From contig JACZJK010000046.1 of the NCBI GenBank assembly GCA_014860575.1, positions 62,001 through 126,000 of the forward strand: DNA of 64,000 nucleotides, in the 5' to 3' direction. Numbering within the stretch: the first letter of the stretch is position 1; every line of letters begins with the position of its first letter. The notes under the pieces were generated by a model. The model worked only from the letters and a program-made list of their open reading frames with translations, did no database searches and was not told where the DNA came from. Below, piece by piece: positions 8,507 to 19,100 of the stretch. This stretch comes from Bacteroidales bacterium (GTDB taxonomy: Bacteria; Bacteroidota; Bacteroidia; Bacteroidales; JAAYJT01). Both the position numbers and the translations under genes were made by a program.

Positions 8507-9943
8507 ATGAAAGTAGATCACGTTGCAGTATGGGAGGCTTGTCTTAAGGTAATCCAAGACAATATTAATCACCAAAGTTTTAAAACCTGGTTCCTGCCAA
8601 TTAAGGCAGTAAAGCTTGATGATAACGTTTTAACCATTGAAGTTCCAAGCCAGTTTTTCTATGAATGGCTCGAGGAGCATTACATAACTCTTCTTAAAAA
8701 AACCATTAAAAAGGAATTAGGCTCAAAAGGCAGACTTGAGTACAGCATTGTTATGGAGAACAGCTATAACAATAACCCGGCCTATACAATAAAAGTACCT
8801 ACAAGTCACAAGCAATCAACCGGCAATCAACCTGTTTCAATGCCTCTGGATATTAACAGAGGAATGTCGAAAGAAATTCCGAACCCGTTTATTATCCCGG
8901 GCCTCAGGAAGGTAAAAGTGAATTCGCAGCTTATTGACTCGTATTCCTTTGAAAATTTCATTGAAGGCGATTGCAACCGCCTGGCCCGTTCAGCCGGTTA
9001 TGCCGTAGCTGCGAACCCAGGCAAGACAGCCTTTAATCCAATGTTCATATACAGTAGTGTAGGACTTGGAAAAACACACCTTTCGCATGCCATTGGCATT
9101 CAGGTTAAAAATAACTTCCCTGATAAGACGGTATTATATCTCTCAACCGAGCAATTTATCCAGCAGTTCATTGATGCAACAATGAATGGCAACCAAAACG
9201 ACTTTGTACATTTTTACCAGATGATGGATGTGCTTATTCTTGACGACATCCACTTTTTAGCAGGTAAGGAAAAAACGCAAGATATCTTTTTTCACATTTT
9301 TAATTACCTGCATCAGAAATCAAAGCAGATCATCATCACTTCCGACAAGCCTCCGGTTGAACTTAAAGGCATTGAAGCCAGGTTGTTAAGTCGCTTCAAA
9401 TGGGGTTTGGCTGCCGACCTGCAGGTTCCGGATTATGAGACCAGGGTGGCAATATTGCAGAAACGGCTTTACAATGATGGCATGACCATGCCTTCGGAAG
9501 TTATTCACTACATCGCCAATAATATTGCGACTAATATTCGGGAACTGGAAGGTGCACTTATTTCATTGATTGCACAATCATCGCTAAACAAAAAGGAAAT
9601 CACTGTTGAGCTTGCCAGGCAAATTATTGACAAGTTTGTTAAAAGCACTTCCAAAGAAATTTCGATTGACTACATCCAAAAGCTTGTCTGTGATTTCTTT
9701 AACATTCCCAGCGAAGTAATCAATTCCAAAACCCGCAAGCGCGAAATTGTTCAGGCAAGGCAACTGGCCATGTATTTCGCAAAAAAACATACCAAAGCAT
9801 CACTGGCAACCATCGGCCTGCACTGCGGCAACAAAGACCACGCGACTGTTCTGCATGCCTGCCGTACGGTAAACAATCTTATTGAAACCGATAAGCAGTT
9901 CAGAAACTACGTTGAAGAACTGGACAACAAACTGAAAATTTAA
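8507..9943 (+). CDS. dnaA: Chromosomal replication initiator DnaA
   Basis: 478 residues, normal for the family. Domain I (about 1-85, WEACLKVIQDNINHQSFKTW) mediates self-assembly and helicase loading. The AAA+ domain has Walker A SSVGLGKTHL (Lys189), Walker B LILDDIHFL (Asp246-Asp247) and an arginine-rich sensor (RLLSRFKWG). Domain IV ends with the DnaA signature helix-turn-helix HCGNKDHATVLHACR, which binds DnaA boxes. ATP-bound DnaA opens the replication origin. The gene stands alone, with an AT-rich leader upstream and a repeat element downstream. Confidence 0.98.
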   Translation: MKVDHVAVWEACLKVIQDNINHQSFKTWFLPIKAVKLDDNVLTIEVPSQFFYEWLEEHYITLLKKTIKKELGSKGRLEYSIVMENSYNNNPAYTIKVPTSHKQSTGNQPVSMPLDINRGMSKEIPNPFIIPGLRKVKVNSQLIDSYSFENFIEGDCNRLARSAGYAVAANPGKTAFNPMFIYSSVGLGKTHLSHAIGIQVKNNFPDKTVLYLSTEQFIQQFIDATMNGNQNDFVHFYQMMDVLILDDIHFLAGKEKTQDIFFHIFNYLHQKSKQIIITSDKPPVELKGIEARLLSRFKWGLAADLQVPDYETRVAILQKRLYNDGMTMPSEVIHYIANNIATNIRELEGALISLIAQSSLNKKEITVELARQIIDKFVKSTSKEISIDYIQKLVCDFFNIPSEVINSKTRKREIVQARQLAMYFAKKHTKASLATIGLHCGNKDHATVLHACRTVNNLIETDKQFRNYVEELDNKLKI

Positions 9944-10250
9944 ATTCTTGCTACGCTTGAGACTGTCTCAAAACTCGCGATTTTTAAGTTTTTGTCATTC
10001 TGAGCGAAGCGAAGAATCTGTTTTACACCTATTTGGAGATCCTTCACTTCGTTCAGGATGACAAGATTCAACCTTTTGAAAAAGCCTCGTGAAATTTCAA
10101 CAGATTGCGAGGGTTTAGCCGCATATAACACTATTGGTCCAGGTTCTCAAAAAGTTAATAAATCCTGTTTTACCTCATTCAGTTTTTATTTTTTGTACAT
10201 TAGCGACTGAATTCAAAACAGGCCATATTTTCATTACAAACAAAACCGCG
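9944..10250. other. Gene-free gap after dnaA
   Basis: A 307-bp gap. It holds the inverted-repeat element at 9994-10062 and an AT-rich stretch before the phosphatase start. A 63-codon minus-strand frame inside it is only the translation of the repeat element. Confidence 0.5.
9994..10062. repeat. Imperfect inverted-repeat element (gtcattctgagcgaag type)
   Basis: The left arm 9994-10018 (gtcattctgagcgaagcgaa...) and the right arm 10038-10062 (...acttcgttcaggatgac) are reverse complements except at four to five positions, around a 19-nt centre. I recognise this word as a repetitive intergenic element common in Bacteroidetes and other environmental genomes, where it gives rise to false ORFs containing ILNEVKDL and RFAQNDK. 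It could fold into a long hairpin in dnaA or downstream RNA. Confidence 0.7.
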
Positions 10251-10712
10251 ATGACTAAAAAAATATTAATGGTTTGCCTTGGCAACATCTGCAGATCTCC
10301 CCTGGCTGCCGGGGTTCTGAGGAAAAAGATTCTGGATAAGGGACTTGATGCGACTGTTGATTCTGCCGGGTTTGAACCTTACCATATTGGCGAAGAACCT
10401 GATGCCCGCACCCTTGAAATAGCTAAAAAACATAGCATTGATATTTCCTCCCACTCCATGCGCTTGTTCAAAGTGGATGATTTTGACATTTATGACAGGA
10501 TCTTCGTGATGGATCAGCGCAACCTGCGTGATGTACTGTTTCTGGCTCGCAACGAAGCCGACAAGAAGAAAGTTGATTACCTTATGAATCAGGCTCATCC
10601 AGGTAAAAATCAAATTGTTCCTGATCCATATTATGGGGATATTGCTGATTTTGAGCAAGCATACCGGATGATGGATGAAGCCTGCGAAAAAATTGCCGAA
10701 TCACTTAAATAA
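10251..10712 (+). CDS. Low-molecular-weight protein tyrosine phosphatase
   Basis: 153 residues from the ATG at 10251 (MTKKILMVCLGNICRSP). A longer frame from 10134 would put 39 non-conserved residues before the catalytic loop, so the later start is preferred. The P-loop C-x5-R-S is CLGNICRS (Cys9 nucleophile, Arg15). The general acid lies in the DPYYG motif near the C-terminus. The family dephosphorylates phosphotyrosine in the cytoplasm; in bacteria the partner is often a BY-kinase of polysaccharide export, which is not present here. It begins a run of closely spaced genes, with 14 bp to the dehydratase. Confidence 0.93.
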   Translation: MTKKILMVCLGNICRSPLAAGVLRKKILDKGLDATVDSAGFEPYHIGEEPDARTLEIAKKHSIDISSHSMRLFKVDDFDIYDRIFVMDQRNLRDVLFLARNEADKKKVDYLMNQAHPGKNQIVPDPYYGDIADFEQAYRMMDEACEKIAESLK

Positions 10713-10726
10713 TTCACTTATCCTTC

Positions 10727-11680
10727 ATGCACGACTTTCCCGGAAAAAATGACATTCTGGAAGCAGCTTCCAGAATCAGCCCTTATGTTCATCGCACGCC
10801 GGTTTTTACGAGCCAGAACCTGAACCAGATAACAGGCGCAAACCTATTTTTTAAGTGCGAAAATCTTCAGAAAACAGGCTCTTTCAAATTCCGTGGGGCT
10901 TGCAACGCTGTTTTTTCGCTTTCTGAACCAGAAGCCGTGAATGGCGTTGCAACACACTCATCCGGAAATCATGCCCAGGCACTTGCCCTCGCTGCCAGGC
11001 TCAGAGGAATTCCGGCATATATCGTAATGCCTGAAAATGCTTCGAAGCCAAAGGTTGCTGCGGTTCGCGAGTATGGTGGAATTATAACTTTCTGCCAGCC
11101 AAATCTAAAATCAAGAGAAGAAGTGCTGAAACTCGTTATCCAGCGCACCAATGCTTCTGAGGTGCATCCGTATAATTATTACCGAACTATCTGCGGACAA
11201 GCCACTGCTGCACTGGAACTTATTGAAGATGCCGGAGAAAATCTGGACATTATTATGGCTCCTGTAGGCGGCGGTGGATTGATTAGTGGAACTGCACTTT
11301 CGACCCATTATTTTTCTCCTTCAACTACGGTTATAGCTGCTGAACCTCAAAATGCCAATGATGCATTTTTATCTTTCAAGGCAGGACACATCATTCCGGC
11401 TCCACAAAAGCCAAATACAATTGCCGATGGTTTATTGACCTCATTGGGAAGCCTTACATTCCCTATCATCAGAAAGCATGTCAACGAAATCGTAACAGTT
11501 GAGGAAGATGAAATAATTGAAGCAATGAAGCTGATTTGGGAACGACTCAAGCTCGTGATCGAACCTTCAGCCGCCGTTGCTTTTGCCGCCACTTTGAAAG
11601 GAAGAGTAAATGTGAAAGGAAAAAATGTAGGGCTGATCCTATGCGGAGGTAATATTGACCTGCAAAAAATTCCGTGGTAA
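10727..11680 (+). CDS. PLP-dependent threonine/serine dehydratase (or serine racemase)
   Basis: 317 residues, the short catabolic form without a C-terminal ACT regulatory domain. The PLP lysine is Lys54 in GSFKFRGA, the substrate loop is SSGNHAQA, and the phosphate-binding glycine loop is GGGGLISG. The C-terminal CGGNID is typical of fold-type II enzymes. It should convert threonine (or serine) to 2-oxobutanoate (or pyruvate) and ammonia. Serine racemases share this fold, so substrate cannot be decided from sequence. It is probably in one transcript with the phosphatase and methylase genes. Confidence 0.88.
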   Translation: MHDFPGKNDILEAASRISPYVHRTPVFTSQNLNQITGANLFFKCENLQKTGSFKFRGACNAVFSLSEPEAVNGVATHSSGNHAQALALAARLRGIPAYIVMPENASKPKVAAVREYGGIITFCQPNLKSREEVLKLVIQRTNASEVHPYNYYRTICGQATAALELIEDAGENLDIIMAPVGGGGLISGTALSTHYFSPSTTVIAAEPQNANDAFLSFKAGHIIPAPQKPNTIADGLLTSLGSLTFPIIRKHVNEIVTVEEDEIIEAMKLIWERLKLVIEPSAAVAFAATLKGRVNVKGKNVGLILCGGNIDLQKIPW

Positions 11681-11699
11681 TTAACTTAAAACCAACTTT

Positions 11700-12416
11700 A
11701 TGAAAACCACAGGAAAAGGAACACTGTACCTGTTGCCAGTTCCGCTCACCGAAGGGAAACCCTCAGCTTCGCTGCCTGTCTCTACCTTGGAAATAATTCT
11801 TTCCCTGCAAATTTTTATTGTTGAAGATATCCGATCGGCAAGAAGGTTCCTCAGAGTAGCCGGGTACAGCGGTGACTTCCAGGATATAACTTTTCATGTG
11901 TTGAATGAGCATGTAAATGCTGCGGCAATCCCAGAAATGCTTAAGGAAACAATACAAGGTACAAACACAGGATTGCTTTCAGAAGCCGGTATGCCTTGTA
12001 TCGCTGACCCCGGGGCATTGGTAGTGACTTATGCACATCAGCAAAAAGTAAAGGTGGTGCCTCTCATCGGGCCGTCATCCATTCTGCTTGCTCTTATGGC
12101 CTCAGGATTCAATGGCCAGCATTTTATATTTCATGGGTACTTGCCGGTAAAAAGCGTGGAGAGGTCAGCTAAAATTAAGGAAATCGAATCTCAGGTATAT
12201 CGTTTGAACCAAACCCAGATTTTTATTGAAACACCTTATCGCAACCTGAACCTGTTTTCAGGCCTTATGGAAACATGCAAAGACCAGACATTGCTATGCA
12301 TTGCATGCAATCTGAATGCTCCCGACGAACTGATCATCAACAAACCAGTTTCATGGTGGAAAAACAATGCTCCTGAGATTCATAAAAAACCTGCTGTTTT
12401 CTTATTGTACAGGTAA
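11700..12416 (+). CDS. SAM-dependent tetrapyrrole-methylase-fold protein (RsmI-like paralogue)
   Basis: 238 residues, shorter than true RsmI (about 280). The RsmI-type landmarks are present: an N-terminal LYLLPVPL strand, FIVEDIRSARRFL, GLLSEAGMPCIADPGALVV, and VVPLIGPSSILLALMASGFNGQHFIFHGYLP. The N-terminal substrate loop differs from the ATPIGN of RsmI, and the C-terminal domain is missing. This fits a second, uncharacterised RsmI-like subfamily found in Bacteroidetes. The likely reaction is SAM-dependent methylation, possibly of rRNA, but the target is unknown. It starts 19 bp after the dehydratase gene. Confidence 0.8.
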   Translation: MKTTGKGTLYLLPVPLTEGKPSASLPVSTLEIILSLQIFIVEDIRSARRFLRVAGYSGDFQDITFHVLNEHVNAAAIPEMLKETIQGTNTGLLSEAGMPCIADPGALVVTYAHQQKVKVVPLIGPSSILLALMASGFNGQHFIFHGYLPVKSVERSAKIKEIESQVYRLNQTQIFIETPYRNLNLFSGLMETCKDQTLLCIACNLNAPDELIINKPVSWWKNNAPEIHKKPAVFLLYR

Positions 12417-12521
12417 AGTAAAACAATGATGCCATGAGTATCTTTAACTCTTCAACCTACAATACCTGTAACTTTTGGTTAATGATAGCGTTATAATACA
12501 CAAAGCAAAACTCGAGAAATT

Positions 12522-12956
12522 ATGACATTGAAAGGACGTGCTGCCGCCATTATCTCCATTACAGTACTGTGTTTAGTTTCTATTTATGGCAAGGCACAAG
12601 ATACAGCGATTGATTTTTTAAGGTATGCAGTTGAAGCAACTGAAAAAAAGGATTATGCCGGCGCTATTGCACTATGCGATCGCTCTATTGCATTGGATAA
12701 ACGTAATGAACTTGCATTCTATCACCGCGCTTATAACAGGTTTCTGCTTGGCGACTTTAAAGGAGCCATTGAAGACACTACAAAATCCATTGAACTGAAC
12801 GACCAAATCGCCGACACCTATTTATTGCGGGCAGAAGCAAACCTGAAAATTGGAGCACGATTTTCTGCAATTTCTGATTATAACAGGGCCAGGCGGCTTG
12901 ATGGCTCAATCACAGTTGCCCACATTGCGCAAAATCTGTTTAATGCGATATTCTAA
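12522..12956 (+). CDS. Exported TPR-repeat protein
   Basis: 144 residues with a signal peptide (about 1-26, ending YGKAQ). Three TPR-like helix pairs follow, with alanines and aromatics in the expected positions (EATEKKDYAGAIALCDRSI, FLLGDFKGAIEDTTKSIEL, ANLKIGARFSAISDYNRAR). TPR proteins act as scaffolds. No partner is evident. A 105-bp gap separates it from the methylase gene. Confidence 0.7.
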   Translation: MTLKGRAAAIISITVLCLVSIYGKAQDTAIDFLRYAVEATEKKDYAGAIALCDRSIALDKRNELAFYHRAYNRFLLGDFKGAIEDTTKSIELNDQIADTYLLRAEANLKIGARFSAISDYNRARRLDGSITVAHIAQNLFNAIF

Positions 12957-12970
12957 CCTGATAAATTCTT

Positions 12971-13132
12971 ACCGCAAGGACGCAAAACTTTGATTTTAAA
13001 CAGAAGAGAGAGATTGCTTATATCACCATAACACACCGCTCTACTCTCTATACGTCCTAAACCATAAACCTTCTAAACATTCTAAACATTCTAAACATTC
13101 TAAACTTCCTTGGCGACTTCGCGTCTTAGCGA
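12971..13132. repeat. Degenerate intergenic repeat element with internal 9-bp tandem repeat
   Basis: The left end at 12971 (accgcaaggacgcaaaact) and the right end at 13109-13132 (cttggcgacttcgcgtctta...) match, loosely and in opposite orientation, a repeat family common in Bacteroidetes intergenic DNA. Between them, 13071-13106 holds four tandem copies of ttctaaaca (last copy with one change). No gene is present. Confidence 0.5.
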
Positions 13133-13154
13133 GAGATTTTAAGAATTCAACATT

Positions 13155-15242
13155 TTAATACCCACCTGCAATCCTCCGGAAAATCCATTCTGCAGTAAGC
13201 AAGGCAATCAGTAAAACAAATAAGTACTTCAAATCAATCAGTTCAAGATAGGATTTCTCAAAGTAAAATACTGGTTTTACATCTCCTCGATCCCGTATAA
13301 TATCGGCGATCTGACCCATATCAGCAGGTAAAAACATTTCACCGCCAAAGCGTTCAGCCACGGAATTCATCAGTCTGTGATCCGCTACGAGGTTGGTAAA
13401 CTCAACCTGCAATGGCAGCACGCTGAAAGCGCCGCGGGCCTCCAATCTTTCGGTTTGCCATTGAGTAGCTGCCGTGTAAGTATAATTGCCTGGCGCGAGT
13501 GAACCAGCCTTCATTGAATAAGCATTCCGCGTTCTGGAAAATGTGAAGGGAAATTGCTTTCCTTCTACATCGCTGATTACCAGTTCTATCTCTGGTGTAT
13601 TAATCGGTTCGAACGATGCATTGTAAAGCTCTGCTGAAAATTCAATCTCTTCATTCTCGTTCCACCTGTTTTGAGTTTGAACCCTGAACCGGTCCTTTTG
13701 TTCCCTGAGTGCCAGGTACTGAATGCTTTTTGTGAGCCACTCGTTGAATGCATTGTGGTTGCCGCGACGCGAAAAGTTAACCAGGCGCCAGCGCCAAAGG
13801 CCCTCGCCCGCGATCACACCAATTTTCCTTCCTGAAAGATCAGCAAAGGTCATGAGGGGTGCATCGGTAACCAGGGATCCAATCTGCCTGTAGAACAATG
13901 CGTTACTTGCCAGCGACTCACGATAGGTTCCGAACGGGCTGAACAATGGCGGGAAAAAGCGGAGCGTTTCGGTAAAATCATCACTTAAAGAAAATAAGGT
14001 AAATGCCGGGTTAAGCGCCGGCAGGGTTTCATCCACTCGGCTGGCTGATCCGCTTATACTCAGTCCATAACCAAGTGTGTTGAACACATTGAGGTCAGAA
14101 CCTGAACCGAGAATATGCAACAACGGCAGATCTGCATCATTGAGTTTGCGAATGAGGGAAGTAAATGCCTGCTGCCGCGATGGAACCTGGTGTAGCACAG
14201 CCAGGTTGAACTCTTTTGGATTTCCATTGTATTGCGAAGCTTCAAAAACTTCAACTGAATAATTTTCCTGTGCTTCCAGTGTTTGCCGGATGGCGGTAAT
14301 ATCGGGATGAGGGGAGCTGTAGAGCACAAGTACTTTTTGGCGTGCTTCAAGGACTTCAATATAAATATCCTTAACGTTGTTGCTGAGAATTATTTCACCG
14401 TCAACAGGCAGCAGTTCAATTCTATAGCGTTGCAAACCAGCTTGCTCTGCAGTCAGCTCAACAGGAATAAAACTGTTGTCATTGTTCCCGGAAAAAACAA
14501 TTCGTTCTGAAAACAACACTGTACCATCTTTTATGACCCTAAGCGTAGTGTTCAGACCATTACATAAAACGCCCCTAACATGAACTTCTAAAGGGAAAGT
14601 ATTATTTAAAAATGCGATCCGGTTATGCGCTACGTTCACAACTACTGCATCCTTCACAACTGTGGTATCGCCCAATGCCACAGTATAAACAGGAAAAGGC
14701 AGGTATTGCAATGCATATTGCGGATGAATACCCTGGTTGAAAATACCATCACTGGCAAGAATGAGCGCCCCAACATTGCGGTTCAGATAACGGGATTGAA
14801 CCTCGGCAAGCATATCCGTAATATTGGTTTGCTTGTCAGTAAAATCAAAATTGATACCCTCGCGGATATGATCGCCAAATGAAAAAGTATGCACATCGAA
14901 GTCCTTGCCGAGTTCTTCCACAAGGCTGTTTACCAGAGCCGGATAAGATTCCGAATAGAAAACCGAATCCCTTGCCGTAGAAATTGAAGCCGACTGATCC
15001 TGTGCCACAATAATAACCGGTTCTTCAACTTTTTTCGTTGTATTTCTGAAAAGCGGTGAAAGCAGGAAAAAAGCGATGAATGAAACAGTAAGTGCCCTGA
15101 TGGTTCCCATTACGATGCGCTGCAAGCCGGAAAACTCATTGCGGCGTTCACGATAGTAAAGGGCAGCCGCGTAAAGCACACCTGCGAGGATACATACAGG
15201 CACAAACCATGCCCCGGAACTTATGATAATTTGTTGGATCAC
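13155..15242 (-). CDS. VWA/BatA-like membrane protein with periplasmic domains
   Basis: 695 residues. Two N-terminal membrane helices (about 7-28 and 42-63) precede a von Willebrand A-like region (about 75-190: PVIIVAQDQSASIS, GALILASDGIFNQG) in which the DxSxS MIDAS motif is degenerate (DQSASIS). Beta-rich domains and a GATase1-like segment follow (KVLVLYSSPHPD). A last helix near the C-terminus is followed by basic residues. This is the usual layout of Bacteroidetes proteins near BatA-type gene sets, of unknown function. It starts with GTG 6 bp after the fabG stop, so the two are probably co-transcribed. Role not known. Confidence 0.65.
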   Translation of the reverse strand: MIQQIIISSGAWFVPVCILAGVLYAAALYYRERRNEFSGLQRIVMGTIRALTVSFIAFFLLSPLFRNTTKKVEEPVIIVAQDQSASISTARDSVFYSESYPALVNSLVEELGKDFDVHTFSFGDHIREGINFDFTDKQTNITDMLAEVQSRYLNRNVGALILASDGIFNQGIHPQYALQYLPFPVYTVALGDTTVVKDAVVVNVAHNRIAFLNNTFPLEVHVRGVLCNGLNTTLRVIKDGTVLFSERIVFSGNNDNSFIPVELTAEQAGLQRYRIELLPVDGEIILSNNVKDIYIEVLEARQKVLVLYSSPHPDITAIRQTLEAQENYSVEVFEASQYNGNPKEFNLAVLHQVPSRQQAFTSLIRKLNDADLPLLHILGSGSDLNVFNTLGYGLSISGSASRVDETLPALNPAFTLFSLSDDFTETLRFFPPLFSPFGTYRESLASNALFYRQIGSLVTDAPLMTFADLSGRKIGVIAGEGLWRWRLVNFSRRGNHNAFNEWLTKSIQYLALREQKDRFRVQTQNRWNENEEIEFSAELYNASFEPINTPEIELVISDVEGKQFPFTFSRTRNAYSMKAGSLAPGNYTYTAATQWQTERLEARGAFSVLPLQVEFTNLVADHRLMNSVAERFGGEMFLPADMGQIADIIRDRGDVKPVFYFEKSYLELIDLKYLFVLLIALLTAEWIFRRIAGGY

Positions 15243-15248
15243 AAAATA

Positions 15249-15995
15249 TTACTTACTCATTCCTCCACAAACGCTGATCACCTGGCCGGTAACATACGAC
15301 GAAAGATCGCTAGCGAGATACAGCGCAACATTGGCCACATCTTCCGGATTTCCTGCACGGCGTAGCGGTATGGTTTTGATCCATTCTTCACGCACATCCT
15401 GCGGTAACTTAGCGGTCATATCGGTTTCGATAAAACCCGGAGCAATGGCATTGCAGCGGATATTGCGCGAACCAAGTTCCTGCGCAATTGATTTTGTAAA
15501 GCCGATCAACCCGGCTTTGGATGCCGCATAGTTCGACTGGCCGGCATTGCCACCCAACCCAACAACAGAACTCATATTGACGATGCTGCCAAAGCGCTGT
15601 TTCAACATCACCTTCTGGATGGCCTTGGTCATGTTGAAAATGGATTTCAGGTTTACTTTGATCACAATGTCCCAGTCGGATTCGGCCATCCGCATTAGGA
15701 GGTTGTCGCGGGTGATGCCGGCATTATTGACAAGGATATCAATGACACCGAAATCATTCATTACTTCAGTTACAAGCTTATCCGAATCATCAAAAGAACT
15801 GGCGTCGGAGGCATAGCCTTTGGCTTTTACGCCCAGTGCAGTGAGATCCTGCTCCAGCGCTTGCATTGATTCATCATTTTTGATGTCGGTAAAAGCAATA
15901 TTGGCGCCTTCGGCTGCAAACTTCAGGGCAATGCCTTTACCTATCCCACGCGCTGCGCCGGTGATGAGGGCGGTTTTTCCTTTTAGTAAATTCAT
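15249..15995 (-). CDS. fabG: 3-oxoacyl-[acyl-carrier-protein] reductase
   Basis: 248 residues, a classical short-chain dehydrogenase. The NADPH-binding motif is TGAARGIGKG (12-21), NNAG is at 90-93, and the catalytic triad fits Ser143, Tyr156 and Lys160 (YAASK). The C-terminal GQVISVCGGMSK is typical of FabG. It reduces 3-oxoacyl-ACP in fatty acid elongation. Other fatty acid genes are not adjacent; instead a VWA-like membrane protein gene follows 6 bp downstream. Confidence 0.92.
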   Translation of the reverse strand: MNLLKGKTALITGAARGIGKGIALKFAAEGANIAFTDIKNDESMQALEQDLTALGVKAKGYASDASSFDDSDKLVTEVMNDFGVIDILVNNAGITRDNLLMRMAESDWDIVIKVNLKSIFNMTKAIQKVMLKQRFGSIVNMSSVVGLGGNAGQSNYAASKAGLIGFTKSIAQELGSRNIRCNAIAPGFIETDMTAKLPQDVREEWIKTIPLRRAGNPEDVANVALYLASDLSSYVTGQVISVCGGMSK

Positions 15996-16154
15996 AAGTT
16001 AATGTGTTGATTGGTTAATTGGTTGATTAGTTCCTGGTTGCTGGTTGCTGGATTTGGGTCATACAATTGTTATACGGTTGCCATACAGTTGTTCTGGGTG
16101 CTGGTTGCTTGTTGCTTGTCTCTTTTTCCCTTCGTCCCTAAGTCCCTAAGTCCC
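15996..16154. repeat. Low-complexity intergenic tract
   Basis: A gap between two minus-strand genes made of short degenerate repeats: ttggttaattggttgatt, then gttgctggttgctgg, and ctaagtccctaagtccct at the end. No gene. It belongs to the family of simple-sequence tracts seen at several other gaps in this window. Confidence 0.5.
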
Positions 16155-19100
16155 TTAGAACCACGTCACCATATACAAATCCTGCCAGTGAGGCAAGAGT
16201 TCATGTTTAGGGAAAATTCTGAATGCATAATCAAAGACGCCTGATTTTTCAGAAGGAAATTCTACAGCGAAAACAACACCATTGCTTTCCGATTTCACTA
16301 ACTGAAGTTCCTTATTAAAATGAATCGTTTTCACTTCATCGTTTTCTTTCTGGCCAAAAAGTATCTCAACACCAATATCGCCTGGTGAAATTCCATTCAA
16401 GTCGAGGGTAACTTTTGCACTAAAAACATCCCCGATATTCAAAGGTTCGTTTCTTGAATCAGGCACCTCAACTTTCAGCACTTCAATATGGTTCCAATCC
16501 CTCATCATACGTCTTTTCCAGGCAGCCATATCCCTGATAAGCTGATAATTATCGGCCTTCATTTTATCAGAACGTTCTATCAGTTTATTATAGTATTGCT
16601 TCACGTAATCATCCATCATCCGCTTCATAGTGAAGTGCGGTGCAATCCCAGAAATTGTGTTCTTAACATACGTAATCCAATCCTTTGACAAACCTGAAAT
16701 ATCTCTTGTGTAAAATGCTGGGATAATTTCATTCTCAAGAATATTATAAATGGAAAGTGAATCCAGCTCGTCCTGAAGGTTTTGTTCCGTGTAAGTTCTT
16801 TCCTCGGGAAGTGCCCAGCCGGCTTCGGGCAGGTAACCTTCAGCCCACCAGCCATCCAATACGCTGAAGTTGATCACGCCGTTCATTACAGCTTTCTCGC
16901 CACTTGTTCCCGATGCTTCAAGCGGTCGCATAGGAGTATTAAGCCACACATCAACGCCCTGAACCAATTTGCTGGCCAGTTCCATGTCATAGTTTTCAAC
17001 AAATGTAATCTTGCCAAGGAAATCGGGCATTTTAGAAATTTCCATTATCCTTTTTATAAGCTCCTGTCCGGCTTTATCAGCAGGGTGGGCTTTTCCAGCA
17101 AAAATCAATTGCACTGGTTTTCCGGGTTGATTTATCAAAGTTTTTAAACGTTCAAGATCTGTAAACATCATGTGTGCCCTTTTATAGGTTGCAAAACGCC
17201 GTGCAAAACCAATCGTAAGAGCATGCTCGTTCATTGAGCCTAAAATCCGCGCAATGGTTTTCGGGTTTTCCTGCCTGCGGCGCATATCGGTCTGCACCCT
17301 GTCCTTTACATACCTGATCATTTCACTGCGAAGTGAATTGCGAATTTCCCAGATTGTCTGGTTGGGTACTTCATGGATTTTTTTCCAATGCTCAGGATTG
17401 GATTGGTCGGTTGTGAAATTTTCGCCAAAGGTTTTTGCATAAAGCTCCTGCCACTGCGGCGCTGCCCATGTAGGGTAGTGAACGCCATTTGTAACATGAC
17501 CGATATGTAGTTCCTCAGGGAAGTAGCCTTCATACATCCGGGCAAACATCTCGCGCGATACCCTGCCGTGGATCTTACTCACACCATTCATTTCCTGCGA
17601 AAGCCGGGCAGCCAGCACGCTCATTGAAAATTTTTCACCTGGGCTATCCGGAACCCATCGACCAAGGTTCATAAACTCTTCCCACGATATATTTAATCGT
17701 TCGGCGTAATGTGGAATATAGGTTCGCAACAAATCTTCGCTGAAGGAATCATGGCCGGCAGGTACAGGTGTGTGGGTTGTAAATAAAGACGTTGTGCGTA
17801 CCAACTCCAATGCCTGCGAAAAAGTCAGCTTTTCCTCCAGCACGTGATACCTGAGCCGCTCAAGACCTGTAAAAGCAGCATGGCCTTCGTTCAGGTGATA
17901 AATATCAGGCGAAATTCCCATGGCATGCAAAACCCTAATACCGCCAACACCCAACAGCAGTTCCTGCTTGAAGCGGTTTTCCCAATCGCCCCCATACAGT
18001 TGGTGTGTTACTACCTTGTCACTTTCCTGGTTCTCAGGAATGTCAGTATCAAGTAAAAAGAGTGGAATTCTACCCACATTCACTACCCAAACCTTGGCGA
18101 ACATCTTCCTTCCTGGAAGCGCAAGGCTTATAGTTACCCAGTTTCCGTCATTATCTCTTACAGGCTGAATGGGCATTTGGGTGAATTTCTGAGGAAGCAG
18201 GTTCGCAACCTGATCGCCAAGAATTGAAATATTTTGCTGGAAATATCCGTAACGGTACAACAACCCGATGCCAATCATATTCTGGTTCGAATCGCTGGCT
18301 TCTTTAAGATAATCGCCAGCCAACACGCCAAGGCCGCCGCTGAAAATCTTCAGCGAATCATGTAAGCCGAACTCCATGCTGAAATATGCAATCTGCCGCG
18401 CTGGCTTGTGTTCTGCTTCTTTCATGTACGCCCTGAAACGCTCAGAAACATGCGCAAGGTGGTGCAGAAAATCAGTATCAGACGAAAGCTCCTGCAATCG
18501 TTGGTAGGTAAGCGATTCAAACAAAGCCAGTGGGTTTTGTTGCAATGACTTCCATTTCTCCGGGTCAATGCTTTCAAAGAGGGCTTTGGCATCATTATTC
18601 CAGCACCACCAAAGGTTCCTGGCAAGGGCATCCAGCGCTTCAAGATTTTTAGGTATTGCAGAGCGAATGAGGATTTTCTTCCACTCATGTTTTTTCTTTG
18701 GCGGAGCCGGTGGCGTAAGCCTGATTTCGGTTTGGATTTTATCGCGGAACAGGTGCTTGCGGTTCTCAACCTTTGTCAGCGCCATGTGGTTTGCCTCCTT
18801 GAAACCGTCAATAAACCTATCCCAACCCGATTGTAAGGCAATTTCTGATGCGGCATTTCTGACGCTGGTAAGTGCGGTTTCATCCAAATCTATCGTTGCA
18901 AGAATCTTTTCAACAATTAGTTGTGGAATTTCATTTGAGTTATCATCCGATCGTTCAATTACGGAAAAGGCCTTCTTCATTTCCTGGAAATTCGCTTGCA
19001 GATGTAATCCAAAGCCCGATAATGTGGTCGTGATTGTTGGAACCCTGTTTGCAAGGCTTTCAAGTGAGGCGATGCCCCACGGTTCGTAGTAAGATGGATA

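Noticed and set aside
9940-10131. 63-codon minus-strand frame containing ILNEVKDL and RFAQNDK
   Set aside because: It is the translation of the inverted-repeat element at 9994-10062; such frames are false genes in many genomes.
13071-13106. Four tandem 9-bp units, as in a possible CRISPR start
   Set aside because: The units are contiguous with no spacers and are too short; this is a simple tandem repeat.
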